Of a stretch of DNA of 64,000 bases, positions 22,838 to 33,320 are shown piece after piece. The translations under genes were made by a program, and so were the position numbers. The notes under the pieces were generated by a model that was not told the DNA's origin, did no database searches, and saw only the letters and a program-made list of their open reading frames with translations. The DNA is from Schistosoma haematobium (taxonomy: Eukaryota > Platyhelminthes > Trematoda > Strigeidida > Schistosomatidae). The stretch spans positions 10,271,450 through 10,335,449 of the forward strand of contig NC_067200.1 of the NCBI RefSeq assembly GCF_000699445.3, read 5' to 3'. Positions within the stretch are counted from its first letter, which is position 1, and each line of letters opens with the position of its first letter.

Positions 22838-23117
22838 GTGTTTGTTACTTATATCTGTAGACATAAGTAGTATGTAATATCAATCAGAAGTGGAAAACCT
22901 GGAAGCAAAATGCTAAGAAGATCGAGTTAAAGAGATTAGAAGAGAAAATAGAAGGCAATTGTGAATTGGAAGAATCATGCAAAATGTGAAGGACAATTGA
23001 TGTAAGATTTTCAAATGAACTATTCAATGAACGGTTCTTATATTTTAATAAGATATTCTGTAATTTTGCATTAAATATACATTGGGTATCCCCACTTGTG
23101 TTTTCATTCACAACAAT
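22838..23117 (-). repeat. Family F repeat, long copy
   Basis: On the minus strand it runs from AATGAAAACACAAGTGGGG through CAGAATATCTT, CATCAATTGTCCTTCACATT and CGATCTTCTTAGC to a terminal hairpin (ACTTATGTCTACAGATATAAGT). A reading frame with NENTSGD occurs here and also at 62.9 kb, but the other F copies lack it, so coding is doubtful. Confidence 0.65.
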
Positions 23118-23482
23118 ATCAGTCTGTGATTCAACCTATGAACATTCCACAGTTTCTACAAATCTTTGATACTAGTTTGTAAAGGTTTATATTTTAACCT
23201 TGTTGATATTGAACGATTCAAATGTCGTTGACTCAACGCACTCATTCGGTAAGCAGCCAAATCCAATCTTATTAAGATTCTTTAAATTCATAGTAATTAG
23301 AAAACCTGAATCTGCCCATTTTATGTAAAAAGATGATTCAGTAGGTAACCGTCAACTGCCCTACTTAACAGAAGCGATATAATCAATATAATTGCTTTTT
23401 TACTCTTTAATTAATTGTAACCAAAGTCTAGTGAGCTTGGCAACACATCATTTGTCATTCACTGCAAACTTTCTAGAATTTT
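23118..23482. other. Spacer, nothing recognised
   Basis: No gene or assignable repeat. Confidence 0.45.
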
Positions 23483-24345
23483 GTGGGGATTATAGTAATT
23501 TTAATGGTTGAATTTATGAGTCGATCTAAGCTAAACCATCATTAAAAGCATGCAAGCAATGGATGGCCATTTCCTCCTAGTATGGGACTCCTCAACAGCG
23601 CACATCAACTATCCAGCACTCGAGACTCGAATACAGGACCTTCGGTCTCGCTCGCGAACGCTTAACCTCTAAATCACTGATCCGGTGTCCTTTCGTATCC
23701 CGTGACCTGACTCCAGGTAGATCGTGTGAATGTTTGTTATTGAAATATACATGTCGCCACTTCTCGGATATTATCTTCGACTTAAATCACGTTGGTGAAC
23801 AACGGAATTAAAAAACTCAAATACGCGAATGACTTTTGAATACGTATACTTTATACAATCGTTGATCCAAACAAACAATCGGGGAAGCGAGGAGAAGAGA
23901 GAGAAATGAAATGTCGCGCAATGGAGGCATGTGAACCAACTCGATTAAACCAAGCTTAAATCGATATTTATATTCATACAAAAATAAGTTACAGATATAT
24001 GATGAATAGGATAAGAAGTACAAACACATACATTCATATAAAAACAGTCAGGGTTGATAAGCGAATAATTAACAAGGTCAAAATGTGACTCAAGTAGAAT
24101 GAATAAATTGACCTGGCCGGAAAATAGGATAATCTATGTGAGCTCAACAAGCCAAAGATGTTTAAATTCAAGCGATCCATGATCTTGCCAAACCATTCAT
24201 CCATGGTGTACGACTGTCCCACACTCAACTTTGACTGAATTCCATTGGTCACGGCTTCTCACAAAAACTCCAGGAAATCCGTTCATTTCTTCCAGGTTTC
24301 CAATTGTTGTCTAGCTTAAATTCACTGATGAATTCAACCATTACA
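23483..24345 (-). mobile_element. Family A SINE split by another insertion
   Basis: The antisense copy runs from GTGGGGATTATAGTAATTTT through a damaged hammerhead (CTCCTCAACAGCG) and the B-box (GACTCGAATACAGG) to about 23696. It resumes at about 24140 with the 5' body (AAATTCAAGCGATCCATGA, GGTCACGGCTTCTCAC) up to about 24290. A short sense 3' end follows (CTTCCAGGTTTCC, GTTGTCTAGC), so this was also a foldback. Confidence 0.55.
23697..24140. mobile_element. Unidentified insert inside a family A SINE
   Basis: About 440 bp that break the SINE between its A-box region and its 5' body. It begins near TGTCCTTTCG and ends near GCTCAACA, so TG...CA ends of a solo LTR are possible. No target duplication is evident, and the two short minus-strand frames have no motifs. 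Confidence 0.4.
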
Positions 24346-24579
24346 TATTTTGTTTGATTACATGGCATTCTAGAACAACTAACTGAAATAATTTTAAACA
24401 CTCTGCTGAAGATAGAATAATTCTTAACATTTTTTGCGCTCAAAACAGCTGATTCTTTATTGATTATTAACTCCGTTTTCAAATTCAAAGTTGTTTTAAT
24501 ATTTCAGCGAATCAACTTCATCTTATTCTCTAAATATTATCATTCTTATTTTGTTGAAATAATCATATTTGCATTCAGA

Positions 24580-24925
24580 AAGGTGTATGTGGATATTATA
24601 GCAATTTAATAGTTGAATTTGTAAGTTATTTAAAGCTAGACCACCATGGAATACGTGGAAGCACTGGACAGCCTTTTCGTCGTAGTATGGGACTCTTTAG
24701 CAGTACGGATCCACGATCCCGCTCACGGTATGTCGGCTCAGTGGTCTAGAGGTTAAGCGTTCGTGCGCGAAACCGATAGATCCTGGGTTCTAATCCCACT
24801 AGAGGGATCGTGGATCAGCACGCCTGAGGAGTCTCATACTTGGATGAAACTATCGTCCAGTGCTTCCAGTTTTTCCATGGTGGTCTAGGCTTAATTAACT
24901 CATGAATTCAACTATTAAATTAAAT
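24580..24925. mobile_element. Family A SINE foldback
   Basis: The antisense arm (GTTATTTAAAGCTAGACC, hammerhead remnant, CACGATCCCGCTCACGG) switches at about 24728 to a sense copy at TCGGCTCAGTGGTCTAGAGG. The sense copy has CTGGGTTCTAATCCC, CTGAGGA at 24834-24840, GATGAAACTATCGTCCAG and the 3' end. Confidence 0.75.
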
Positions 24926-25364
24926 CATATTTGTGCTGAATGTTACATGAAACTTTAAAAAGATATTTATTGATGAAATAAGTTACTCATTATTTATTGA
25001 CTAAATTGATGACAATTAGCTTCATTCCACTACACAATTAGTTGTTTAAGTAGTATTAACCTGCGAGCATAAAATGTTATAAATCGAAGCTGTCAGTGAT
25101 GAAATGAATGAACAAATGTAAATTGTTCTGTAAAGAATCCGAACATTTTCATTTGTGACTAACATAAGAGTTAGGGTTGAATGAATTTGAATCCGAATGT
25201 TCTCTCTCTGTATACATACTTGTATACAGAATATAGTTGGAAGTTCGTATGATTTTCAATAATTGCCAATGAATACTATATTGGTTTGTCAATAACATTG
25301 GTACTTTCAAGAATATTTTTGTTTGGAACTGAAAAAAAGTGAAGAACAAGAAATAAGTACTTTA
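24926..25364. other. Spacer, nothing recognised
   Basis: No gene or assignable repeat. Confidence 0.45.
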
Positions 25365-25690
25365 GAATTCCGGTAAGACTATAAGATATGGACGACCTTT
25401 GAGCAAAGCTAAACTAGTCTTGGAATACCCACCTACTTACTAGGTTGAAATGAGGGTTATATATATTAGTGTGAAGAATTAGGATTAGGATTTATAATTA
25501 ATAATTAGGACTCGGAATTAGATCTAGGATTTTCATCACAAATCGACATCAGCTATAATGCCAAAATGTTATTTAGCTAAATAGGTGAATGAATTTCACG
25601 CCAAAATCCAAGACCTGTTATCCTAAATTTGATTGATTCGTCCGTAAATTATTGTCACTCTAGAATTCCAGTAAAATATATTTTTATACT
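25365..25690 (+). mobile_element. Family G element (G2)
   Basis: Left end GGTAAGACTATAAGATATGG then ACGACCTTTGAGC; right end TTGATTGATTCGTCCG. This is the same pair as in G1. The interior shares CATCACAAATCGACATCAGC and TATAATGCC with G1. The direct flanks TAGAATTCCGGTAA and TAGAATTCCAGTAA are nearly identical and may be a target duplication or part of the ends. Confidence 0.55.
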
Positions 25691-25714
25691 AACCAACATT
25701 ATGATATGAACTAA

Positions 25715-25890
25715 ATGGAATATGGCTTGTAGGGGAACCCAGGACGCGCGTTTCATCCTATTTGGGAATCGCCGGCTAAATGCACCTTCATCAAATGGTT
25801 AATGTTCACTATGGGACTTGAACCCATTCCCAGTTGTGACAAATATCACTTAGTTACTAATTTCAGATAGCATACTGCATATAAGAATCT
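25715..25890 (-). mobile_element. Family B (Sm-alpha-like) SINE, decayed
   Basis: The minus strand reads GGCGATTCCCAAATAGG, ATGAAACGCGCGTCCTGG. Stem III and the cleavage triplet GTC are intact, but CTGAYGA is degraded to CCGGCGA. The tRNA-like part follows (GGGACTTGAACCC on the plus strand). Confidence 0.6.
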
Positions 25891-26284
25891 TGTACGGATG
25901 GCTTTATAGAGAGAATTCATACAGAATGCTTATATGTCACGCAAGACTGATCAAATTTCAGTCGAAAATATCAACAATAAGATAATCCGAACCATTCCAA
26001 ATTGAATTGACAAATAATACTTGGTTAACCAGAAAAGATAACCTGAATATATCAGAATCGGAGAATACTGATCTCTAAATATATTCAAACGATACTACCA
26101 AAAGCTATGCAAAAACGAAAGTGATGATGGTCGGATAGAAATATGTATTTGATTATGTACAGAGATAGTGTTATGCAGTACTTCTAAACTGAGTAGCTAG
26201 GATAAGAGAAGACTTACATGCAAGGCTACGAAATGATTCTGGTAAGAATACTTGATTAAACCACTTCATCTAATTGGCGTTTAG
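25891..26284. other. Spacer, nothing recognised
   Basis: No gene or assignable repeat. Confidence 0.45.
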
Positions 26285-27010
26285 TAACACTAACAGCAAA
26301 ATCCTACTCAAAGCCTCCCCGTGGCGCTGAATGGTAATGAGGGCGACTTTGCTGGTTAATTCAGGTGGTCAGCGAAGATATGACTAATCTCGTACTCTGC
26401 TGCAAACTTGATTACTCAGGGTCCCGATGTTGGGGCACATGTAATCTTGCTTATGTATATGAATTACATTAGTCTCGACGTTTTTGGTTGTGCAATCAAG
26501 TATATGAAAAGGGTACGCGCTCAGTTCACAACAGGAATGTAAGCTGAGTTTTATGCTTGATATGTAGCCAAATCAGCGGCCTAAACCAACAAATCCAAGA
26601 CATAACAAAAAATATGGCAGCAAGTTCTAAGGAGAGGTGACCATCAACTCTGTCTGAGATTGCTTATGCTTATGTGTATATCATGAATTGCATGAAAGAA
26701 AGTCTTTGTATAAATGATATATATGTAATGCGTAGGAGATAATCAATTGTATGATGAGGTGACCATCTACCCTAATAAGAGGGTGAATACGTTCATATGT
26801 ATTAGATGTATGAGTGGAAACGTGTGTGCAAGTACATTATACTTGCCGCTGGTTTGACGTCTGCAAGGCAAGATCTGGGAGTATCGGTTTCTCAATGCAA
26901 TCACTCTTGTGAGCCTTGAAACAAAAACCAATTCCAAAAAAGCCACACCAGCTGCATTAAATAAGGTTATACCAACCTTATTTGACTAGAACACCACAAT
27001 GATCAGGGTC
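26285..27010. other. GC-richer unidentified region
   Basis: It stands out from its surroundings by higher G+C (CCTCCCCGTGGCGCTGAATG; GACGTCTGCAAGGCAAGATC; GTCCCGATGTTGGGGCAC). The look is that of an untranslated part of a retrotransposon, but there is no diagnostic protein, tail or terminal repeat. GGTGACCATC occurs twice (about 26636 and 26757). Confidence 0.35.
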
Positions 27011-27840
27011 ACTGTCGGATGTTCATAATACTGTTTGTTTTGTGGGGATATTTTTACTTCTATAAACCTTCAAATATCATAAAAATGTATCATATTTAGT
27101 TCATCTGATCAATTTAAATAGGTTGAATAACTATAAGATTCACAGCATTTTTTCCCTGAATTGTTCTCATCATCTACCATAAAACAATATTCTTTTTCCA
27201 AAATGGATAGTTTGATCTACCAAGGAAATTGGTGAAATAATAATTTAAAACAAGAAAATAAATGAGATTTATTCAGATTCGTATGAAGAAATGTTGATCG
27301 TTGAAATAATGACGTCATAGATCACACTATTTGGCTAACAATTAAAACTAGCATGAAATGTAATACTTCCCAGAAAAAGAGAATAATTGAAAAGCAGTGG
27401 ATCGATAAAATAGTAAGATTACGTAATAGAAAGGAACTGTTTTATATTAGTTAGTGATGGTTACCTACTAAATAAGAATTTTCGTTTAAATTTGAACGAA
27501 TAGTTTCACAATATTTAGGCGCCGAGTTAATGTGAGTTATTTAATGCATACTGTGACATTTTTGGTTCATTTCATGTATAAAATGATATGTTTTTCTTAA
27601 TATATACAGACTGAAGACAATATATAGTTGAATGAAATTTCTTCTCACATCACTTACCTATGCACACAATCTGTTATCTTAACACTTTTTGTTTCATAGC
27701 ACATGTCTCTTACACATTAATGTAAATACCTAATTTAAACATTGTTCACGTTGATTGGATGACTTATTCAGTATACAGTAAACCAGAGAACCATGCACTT
27801 ATTTATATTCGATAATTTTTTTGTTTGATAATATATTTTC
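27011..27840. other. AT-rich spacer, nothing recognised
   Basis: No gene. The last part may already belong to the Penelope-like element downstream. Confidence 0.4.
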
Positions 27841-27890
27841 CTTGAAAAAGCTTGGACCAGATTGCTAGGTGAAACGTTGGTTTTACTTCG
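27841..27890 (+). ncRNA. Hammerhead-like strand upstream of the Penelope-like element
   Basis: CTTGAAAAA, then GCTTGG/CTAGGT (27850-27855 and 27865-27870, six pairs with wobbles), then GAAACG. This resembles the CTGANGA-stem II-GAAA order found in PLE terminal repeats. The first core strand is degraded and no stem I can be drawn, so the call is tentative. Confidence 0.3.
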
Positions 27891-28305
27891 AATTCTTTCA
27901 CTGAGATTTTACGAATACATTCGTCCTCTTTGATGGTTAGCTACGTTTTTCAAATGTTATTCACAAATCAAATAGACAATATATGTTGGTCATCACAAGG
28001 TGAGAAAAAGAAACTAATGCTTTGAAATTCATTTGAATATGTACTCTGTATTTATTATTGAAGAGGTACCCATTAATCATAGGTATAAACGAGTTTTGGC
28101 CTTTCTGCAACAGGTTCCAAGGAATATATTCAAAAGAATTTATGTGTGATCTTTTCATAATCTGTCATAGGTGACTCCATTAGTAAATATACATCTTTAT
28201 GCATGCATAAGGCTGAAGATGACTTCAATTATTTCCATTACATTAAATTTTGAGGTGAATGTTCACGATAAACACTAGAACTGTGCTAGGCACTGAAATA
28301 CAAAT

Positions 28306-29343
28306 CGTTATGTAGACGACACCTTAGTCATCGTCAAAAGAATGGACTAGAAAACACTTAGAACCTGATCAACAACGTCTTCGATGACATCAAGTTCACC
28401 ATGGAACAGGAGTCAAACAACAAACTAGCATTCTTGGATATATTGATCCCTAGAACCGACACAGGAAAACTGGAAACTCAAGTATATAGGAAACCGACCC
28501 ATACAGATCAAATTCTCAACTACAATAGCAACAACCCAAGAGCTCACAAAATCAACTGCGTACACAATTTGTTCAAGAGGGCGAGAACACACTGCAGCAC
28601 ACTGGCAGCACGAAGAAATGAAGAGAAATACCTGAAGGATGTATTTCAGAAGAATGGCTACCAAATCAACTTCATCAAAACGTACCAACCGCACGCAGCA
28701 TTAGAACTCAAGTCAAGCACAAAAATCAACAAAACGATCACCCTACCATATATACAAAGAATATCAGAAACCGCAACAAGACTGCTGAAAACCTTCGGAA
28801 TAGTTGTAGTACACAAACCGACAAAATCACTACAATCAATCCTATGCAAACCAAAAGATGAAATAACAAAGGAAAACAAATCAAACAACATCCACAAAAT
28901 AGATTGTGCCAACTGCGAAAAACACTACATCGGACAAAGCGGACGCCCCTTTCACCTGCGCCTACATGAACATCAATTAGCAGTCAAACGGTATGACATC
29001 TCCTCACTTATATCAATACACGTGGACAACTGCGGACACTCATTCGATTGAAAAATGTGGAAATCTTAGACAGAGGAAACTCCAAAAACGCCAGAGAATT
29101 TTTAGAAGCCTCGCATTCAGGTCAATCAGCAATCAACAAGTATATTGAAATCAATCCAATTTATCAACCAATCAGGAAAATCATGCAGAAATATAGGAAC
29201 AAAAATCAAACCAATGGGAGACACAACCAAAACAAAGAAGTAAACAACTACAAATTTAAGGTCAACAAGAACCAATCAACATCGAGGTGCACAGAACAAG
29301 CTGTGAAACACATGGAGAAATTCAAACACTTCACTTCTAATTG
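28306..29343 (+). pseudogene. Penelope-like reverse transcriptase / GIY-YIG endonuclease, broken
   Basis: RYVDD at 28306-28320 is the catalytic motif of the reverse transcriptase. A frameshift near 28336-28345 and a TAG at 28359 separate it from the main open stretch (28401-29051, 216 codons). That stretch has the thumb-region motif LAFLDILIPR, the block VYRKPTHTD typical of PLEs, the zinc-binding-like pair C169/C172, and the GIY-YIG motif HYIGQSGRPF at residues 175-184, followed by RLHEHQ. A TGA at 29049 and a frameshift pass to a second frame (to 29343), which holds VEILDRG, AREFLEAS (its Glu is likely the catalytic one) and NPIYQP. PLE proteins nick DNA and prime reverse transcription. This copy cannot make a full enzyme. 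The ATG at 28401 is simply the first Met after the breaks, not a true start. Confidence 0.85.
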
Positions 29344-29352
29344 AAGTTTGTG

Positions 29353-29382
29353 CTGATGATGTCGTTCAGAAGAACGATGAAA
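29353..29382 (+). ncRNA. Possible PLE-borne hammerhead strand
   Basis: Just after the PLE stop: CTGATGA (29353-29359), a 6-bp hairpin TCGTTC-AGAA-GAACGA, then GAAA (29379-29382). Core order and stem II fit a hammerhead, but one unpaired U flanks the stem on each side, and neither stem III nor a cleavage triplet is obvious. Hammerheads in PLEs are known from the literature. For this copy it is inference. Confidence 0.4.
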
Positions 29383-29400
29383 GCTCCACGACTAAACCAT

Positions 29401-30589
29401 CCAACTCAGAGAACAATACTCCACCAAAATCATCCACCTGAGGTACACATCTTCTCCACCATAAATAATCTTGTTCTGTCTAATTAAATGTAAAGATACA
29501 GAATGTTTTTAACAATGATAAGACAATACAGTTAAGTGACTAAATAAATAAAACCAAGTAGCTGAGAACTACGGGATTATGTATGCATATATTTGTTCAA
29601 TATCTGATTATTGAACATTAAACAATGACATGTTTAAATGTTAGATATTAGATAAAACAAAATCCTATTTGATTTAGGTTATGCGCAAATGGATACTTGT
29701 TCAGAGAACCCTATCTGTACAATAAAGGGAATCAACACTGTTCAATGTATTCGAATTCGAACCACATTATTTGTCAACGTGAGACGTTATCACCGAATTA
29801 TTCAATTTCACTGACGACCTTCTGTGGTACTGAGTTATTTAGCACTGACTGTCTAGTAATATAGACCAAATCAATAAACTTCGATCTAGACTGTTTACGA
29901 GATAATCAAGACACTGGTTACTGTTTAGTAACCTGTCAGTATAGATCATCTTCTGTTGAAGTAGTCTAGTATTGATAGCTCTGATTAATAATACAAGACT
30001 AGGGAGATTCCAATTTCTCTAGATCATAAGTAGTTCTCCCAAGGATGACATTACTATTATACAGATGTATAAAAACTTTGGCATTACCTGCCGATTACTT
30101 CAAACAATCTAATAATCTATATTTAGTTCCCTTTTTGCTTTATTCAACCTAATGCATGTTTCCAGTATGTCATCTAACTGAAAATCAACTATTATTATCA
30201 TCGAACTGGTAAATAAATTCTCTATAATTCAATTTCAAGGTTAATTAAAGAAAGGAAACCGGAAAATAGAATATCTATAGCTACTAATTTAATTACAGAT
30301 TGTCATCGAAAATGTTAATATTTCTACCAATAACTATTACGAATCGTTTAGCATTTAGTTGACTCGTGATATACTATACAAATAGAAGGAATGAGTATAT
30401 ATATATGGACATAAATATGTATGTATGGTTGTGTGTGAATGTATCGTTGTATCAATAGTAAACTGTAAAGTTACGATTTCTAGTTTGTTCACACAAATGT
30501 GGCGTTAGTAACAACCTGTTTCTTTTGCGTAGTGTATTTAATAGATAAACAGCATTTAAGATTTGACCTCATCTCACCCCATCTAGTAT
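29401..30589. other. AT-rich spacer, nothing recognised
   Basis: About 1.2 kb without a supported gene or repeat. Confidence 0.5.
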
Positions 30590-30614
30590 CCACACACACA
30601 CACACACATACACA
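30590..30614 (+). repeat. CA microsatellite
   Basis: A (CA)n run with one interruption. AT-rich sequence continues to 30825. Confidence 0.9.
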
Positions 30615-30825
30615 AGTAGGCGTACATGCATATGAACAATCAGATGAAACAATCTTATAAACAACAAACGATTTAATAAATATTTATTTGTTTTTAATTC
30701 ATAAAAAAGAGGAAGTCATTCCTATTTTCAATAAACAAAATATTTATTTAATAAATCAATTTATTGATTTTCCATTTTTCTACAAAAAACTTAAAATCAT
30801 TTCATGATCATTATCAAAATGAGTT

Positions 30826-31200
30826 TTTTTGTGGAGATTTTTAGAAATTTCACAGGTTGAAATCATGAGTCAATTGAAGCTAGACCATCATGGAAAACCT
30901 GGAAGCACTGGACGGCCGAATCGTCCTAGTATGGGACTCCTCGGCAGTACGCATCCACGATCCCGCACCCAACGAGATTCGAACCCAAGACCTACTGGTT
31001 TCGCGCGCGAGCATTTAACTACTTGACCAATGAGCCGGCATCCGACGGTGTTAATGTCTAACTTCAACCAATCCACGAAGTTGCGCCACCGTATACCATT
31101 GTCTTCAGTGAGTTGATATCTCACAACAGACCTAGTTGAACTCCACTGGTAACGGCTTCTCACTAAAACTTCAGGAGTTTCTCCTGAAGTCAGCCACTAG
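30826..31200 (-). mobile_element. Family A SINE, near full length, GAUU subfamily
   Basis: Antisense copy with all parts: the 3' end (GAAATTTCACAGGTTG on the plus strand), hammerhead (GACGATTCGG on the minus strand), B-box (GATTCGAACCCAAGACC on the plus strand), A-box, and 5' body (CTCACAACAGACCTAG; CGGCTTCTCACTAAAAC). The 5' limit is at AGCCACTAGCGAGCAG. One of the best complete copies for building a consensus. Confidence 0.85.
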
Positions 31201-31204
31201 CGAG

Positions 31205-31395
31205 CAGTTGATTATTATCAGAATGGGTTTTTTGTGGAGATTTTTTAGAAATTTCACTGGTTGAAATCATGAGTCAATTGGATGGGCACTGCTGAGGAGT
31301 TCCATACCAGAACGAAACGGCCGTCCAGTGCTTCCAGGTTTTCCATGGTGGTCTAGCTTCAATTGACTCATGATTTCAACCTGTGAAATTTCACG
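31205..31395. mobile_element. Family A SINE short foldback with intact ribozyme
   Basis: A short antisense tail (TTGTGGAGATT, GAAATCATGAGTCAATTG) joins directly at 31281 to a sense copy that starts at its hammerhead and runs to TCATGATTTCAACCTGTGAAA. It directly follows the full copy at 30826-31200. Confidence 0.8.
31286..31331 (+). ncRNA. Hammerhead ribozyme, family A, intact with compensated stem II
   Basis: Stem I GCACTG/CAGTGC, CTGAGGA (31292-31298), stem II GTTC-CATACCA-GAAC, GAAA, stem III CGGCCG, TC before CAGTGC. Other family members have GTCC/GGAC. Here one C-G pair has become U-A by changes on both sides. This is the best-looking family A ribozyme in the window. Confidence 0.75.
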
Positions 31396-31870
31396 ATAAG
31401 TTTTTTATTGGTAATAATGTAGTACAAATAAAATTGAATAATCTCAATGAATCCTTCTTTCTAAATGATAACAGTCTAACTAAGATTGAATTAATTTGGG
31501 TATCAATTCCAGTTAATTGATCAAAACGTTCAACCATGTTGAGTATGAGAATATAGAGAGCGATACTAAAATGATAAAGAAAATTCATTAAGATTGTAAG
31601 TCGAGGATAAAAGGTCTTAGATTTTGACGTGAAATTCATTCACTCATTTAGCTAATAACGTTTTGGCGTTTTAACTTATGTCAGTTCGTGATGAATTTCT
31701 TAAATCTAATTTTTATCTCTAATCATCAACTATTAATCCTAATCCTAAATCTTCACACTAATATATAACCCCCAATTAGCCTTAGTGAGTAGGTGAGCAA
31801 TGTTGAGATTACTTTAGCATCGCTCTCATCGATTATTAAACTTAAACTGTTAGATTTTGCTCTTTGGAAG
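31396..31870 (-). mobile_element. Family G remnant (G3)
   Basis: The right part (from about 31620) is the reverse of G2: CGTGAAATTCATTCACTCAT, GTTTTGGCGTTTTAAC, TCAGTTCGTGATGAA and a CTAATCCTAATCCTAAA block, ending near ATCGCTCTCATCGATTATT. The left part (31396-31620) is unrecognised. Ends are not clean. Confidence 0.45.
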
Positions 31871-32104
31871 CAACGAACTGTTCTTATAACTTGAAGTGCC
31901 TAATTTAGGTTTACGACTGCATCATATTGAACACCACCTTCGAGTATCATACTAGGACAAAGCAGTTACCTGGTATTCATCAATTTCCACTGGTTATATA
32001 GATAAAAATGGTCTAATTTGTAAATTATTTTATAATTGACATGTTGTCCATAATCCCATAACGATACAAATAGGAATATTTCACAGTTTACATCACAAAC
32101 TGAC

Positions 32105-32480
32105 CTTGGTTAGAGAACCACTGAAATTTAAAAAGTACTGGATAGCTATTTCATTTAAGTACGGGAGTCATCAGTGGTTTACATTTGTCATAATAATGAT
32201 AAACTGATCTTAACCATGTGAAAAATGAGGTGATCACCCATCAATGATATCGCATGATAGTTGCGAATTAGATGAAGTTAGATTTGCGAATCTTCGGATG
32301 GGGACTAAATAGTCTGGAGTTTAAAGACTCATCACAAAACCTGAAGGTTTTGGTTTCGATTTAAGGTGAGGTTGTGGATCAGTATTGCTGAGTTGTTTCA
32401 TACTAGGGAGAAGCAGTGTTTCAGTGTTTCCTAGCTTTCAGTAGCTTTCTAACTAATCTCAGTCCTTGACGTAAACTATG
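32105..32480. mobile_element. Family A SINE pair, very decayed
   Basis: An antisense piece (AGTACTGGATAGC, GGGAGTCATCAGTGG) is followed by a sense piece with TAGATGAAGTTAGATTTGCG, a B-box-like TTTTGGTTTCGATTT and GCTGAGTTGTTTCATACTAG. No functional ribozyme core. Confidence 0.5.
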
Positions 32481-32598
32481 GAACTCGTCAGTCACCAAAA
32501 TTTTCTTATATTGACAAAATATTTGTCCAATGAATTGATTTATGAATTTTCTGTTAGAAGGTGTTATAAACATTTTTGTCTTCTACTCAAACTCTTGT

Positions 32599-32993
32599 AA
32601 AGGGCGGCCTGCTTGAGCATCTGAGATACCTATTCCTGCCATCTAGATATTTCAACAAGTTATCTATTTTTGTTTGTTTTAATATATCATTATGTTTATT
32701 AATCGCATAACCTATTCTACTGCCTTTCTGAAAAGTGTACAACCTTTCGTTGTCAAAGTTACAAAAACTCAATAAGAGACAATGTGGTTGCTGGCATTAT
32801 ACAACGAAAAGAATGCACATTATTCAGATGTCCATTTACTGAACTGCTAACATCTAACTGGCGATCACTCAATATTTGTCGCCAGGACCGACCAAGAAGA
32901 AAGAAACGGAAACTTGTTGAAATACTTTACTTTGAGAATTCTATATTGTACCAAAAATATAATATGGAATAAAGCTGATGATAATAATAATAA
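32599..32993 (+). mobile_element. Family C repeat, copy 2
   Basis: Same ends as copy 1 (AAAGGGCGGCCTGCTTGAGC to GATGATAATAATAATAA). The shared frame is partly broken in this copy, where one base fewer in the ACAAAAACTC stretch shifts the frame, but the C-terminal half with RQDRPRRKKRK remains. Age and function are unknown. Confidence 0.6.
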
Positions 32994-33204
32994 ATACTCA
33001 CTTCCTGTTCTGTCTTTACACCCTCTGATTAATTTTAAGCCTCCAGTTTAAACTTCACTTCGTTTACTTCAGTTTGGGTGACCAAGTAGCATCATTTACC
33101 ACTCACAATCAGAATATGGCTGATACCCAAGTATCTGGTGAATGAGTTAATTCTTTACTTTATGTTTAATTTACGTAAAAAAAAGCTAATTTACTTATAA
33201 TACT

Positions 33205-33320
33205 TGTGAATCAAGGGAACATCGAGGCAAACTGCACAGAATGAGCATATATCAATAAGAAATCGACTAACTACAGTCGTAAACGTCAGTAGGGCGATTC
33301 AAACACTCAACACAAAGATG
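33205..33320 (-). mobile_element. Family B fragment
   Basis: ACATCGAGGCAAACTGCAC, AGAATGAGCATATATCAATA, AAATCGACTAACTACAGTCG follows the order of the B sequence at 22385-22490. No ribozyme is included. Confidence 0.45.

Larger units (their letters stand above)
28270..29400 (+). mobile_element. Penelope-like element, 5'-truncated copy (P1)
   Basis: It holds the reverse-transcriptase active site, thumb and GIY-YIG endonuclease in the normal PLE order, then a 3' flank with a possible hammerhead (29353-29382). The fingers domain and most of the palm are missing upstream. The 5' limit is uncertain. Confidence 0.8.

Noticed and set aside
22884..23111. Shared NENTSGD frame in two F copies as a gene
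   Set aside because: Other F copies break it, and the frame crosses the pyrimidine-rich non-coding body.
31700..31760. Telomere-like CTAATCCTAAT block
   Set aside because: It belongs to family G and recurs inside G2; not an interstitial telomere.
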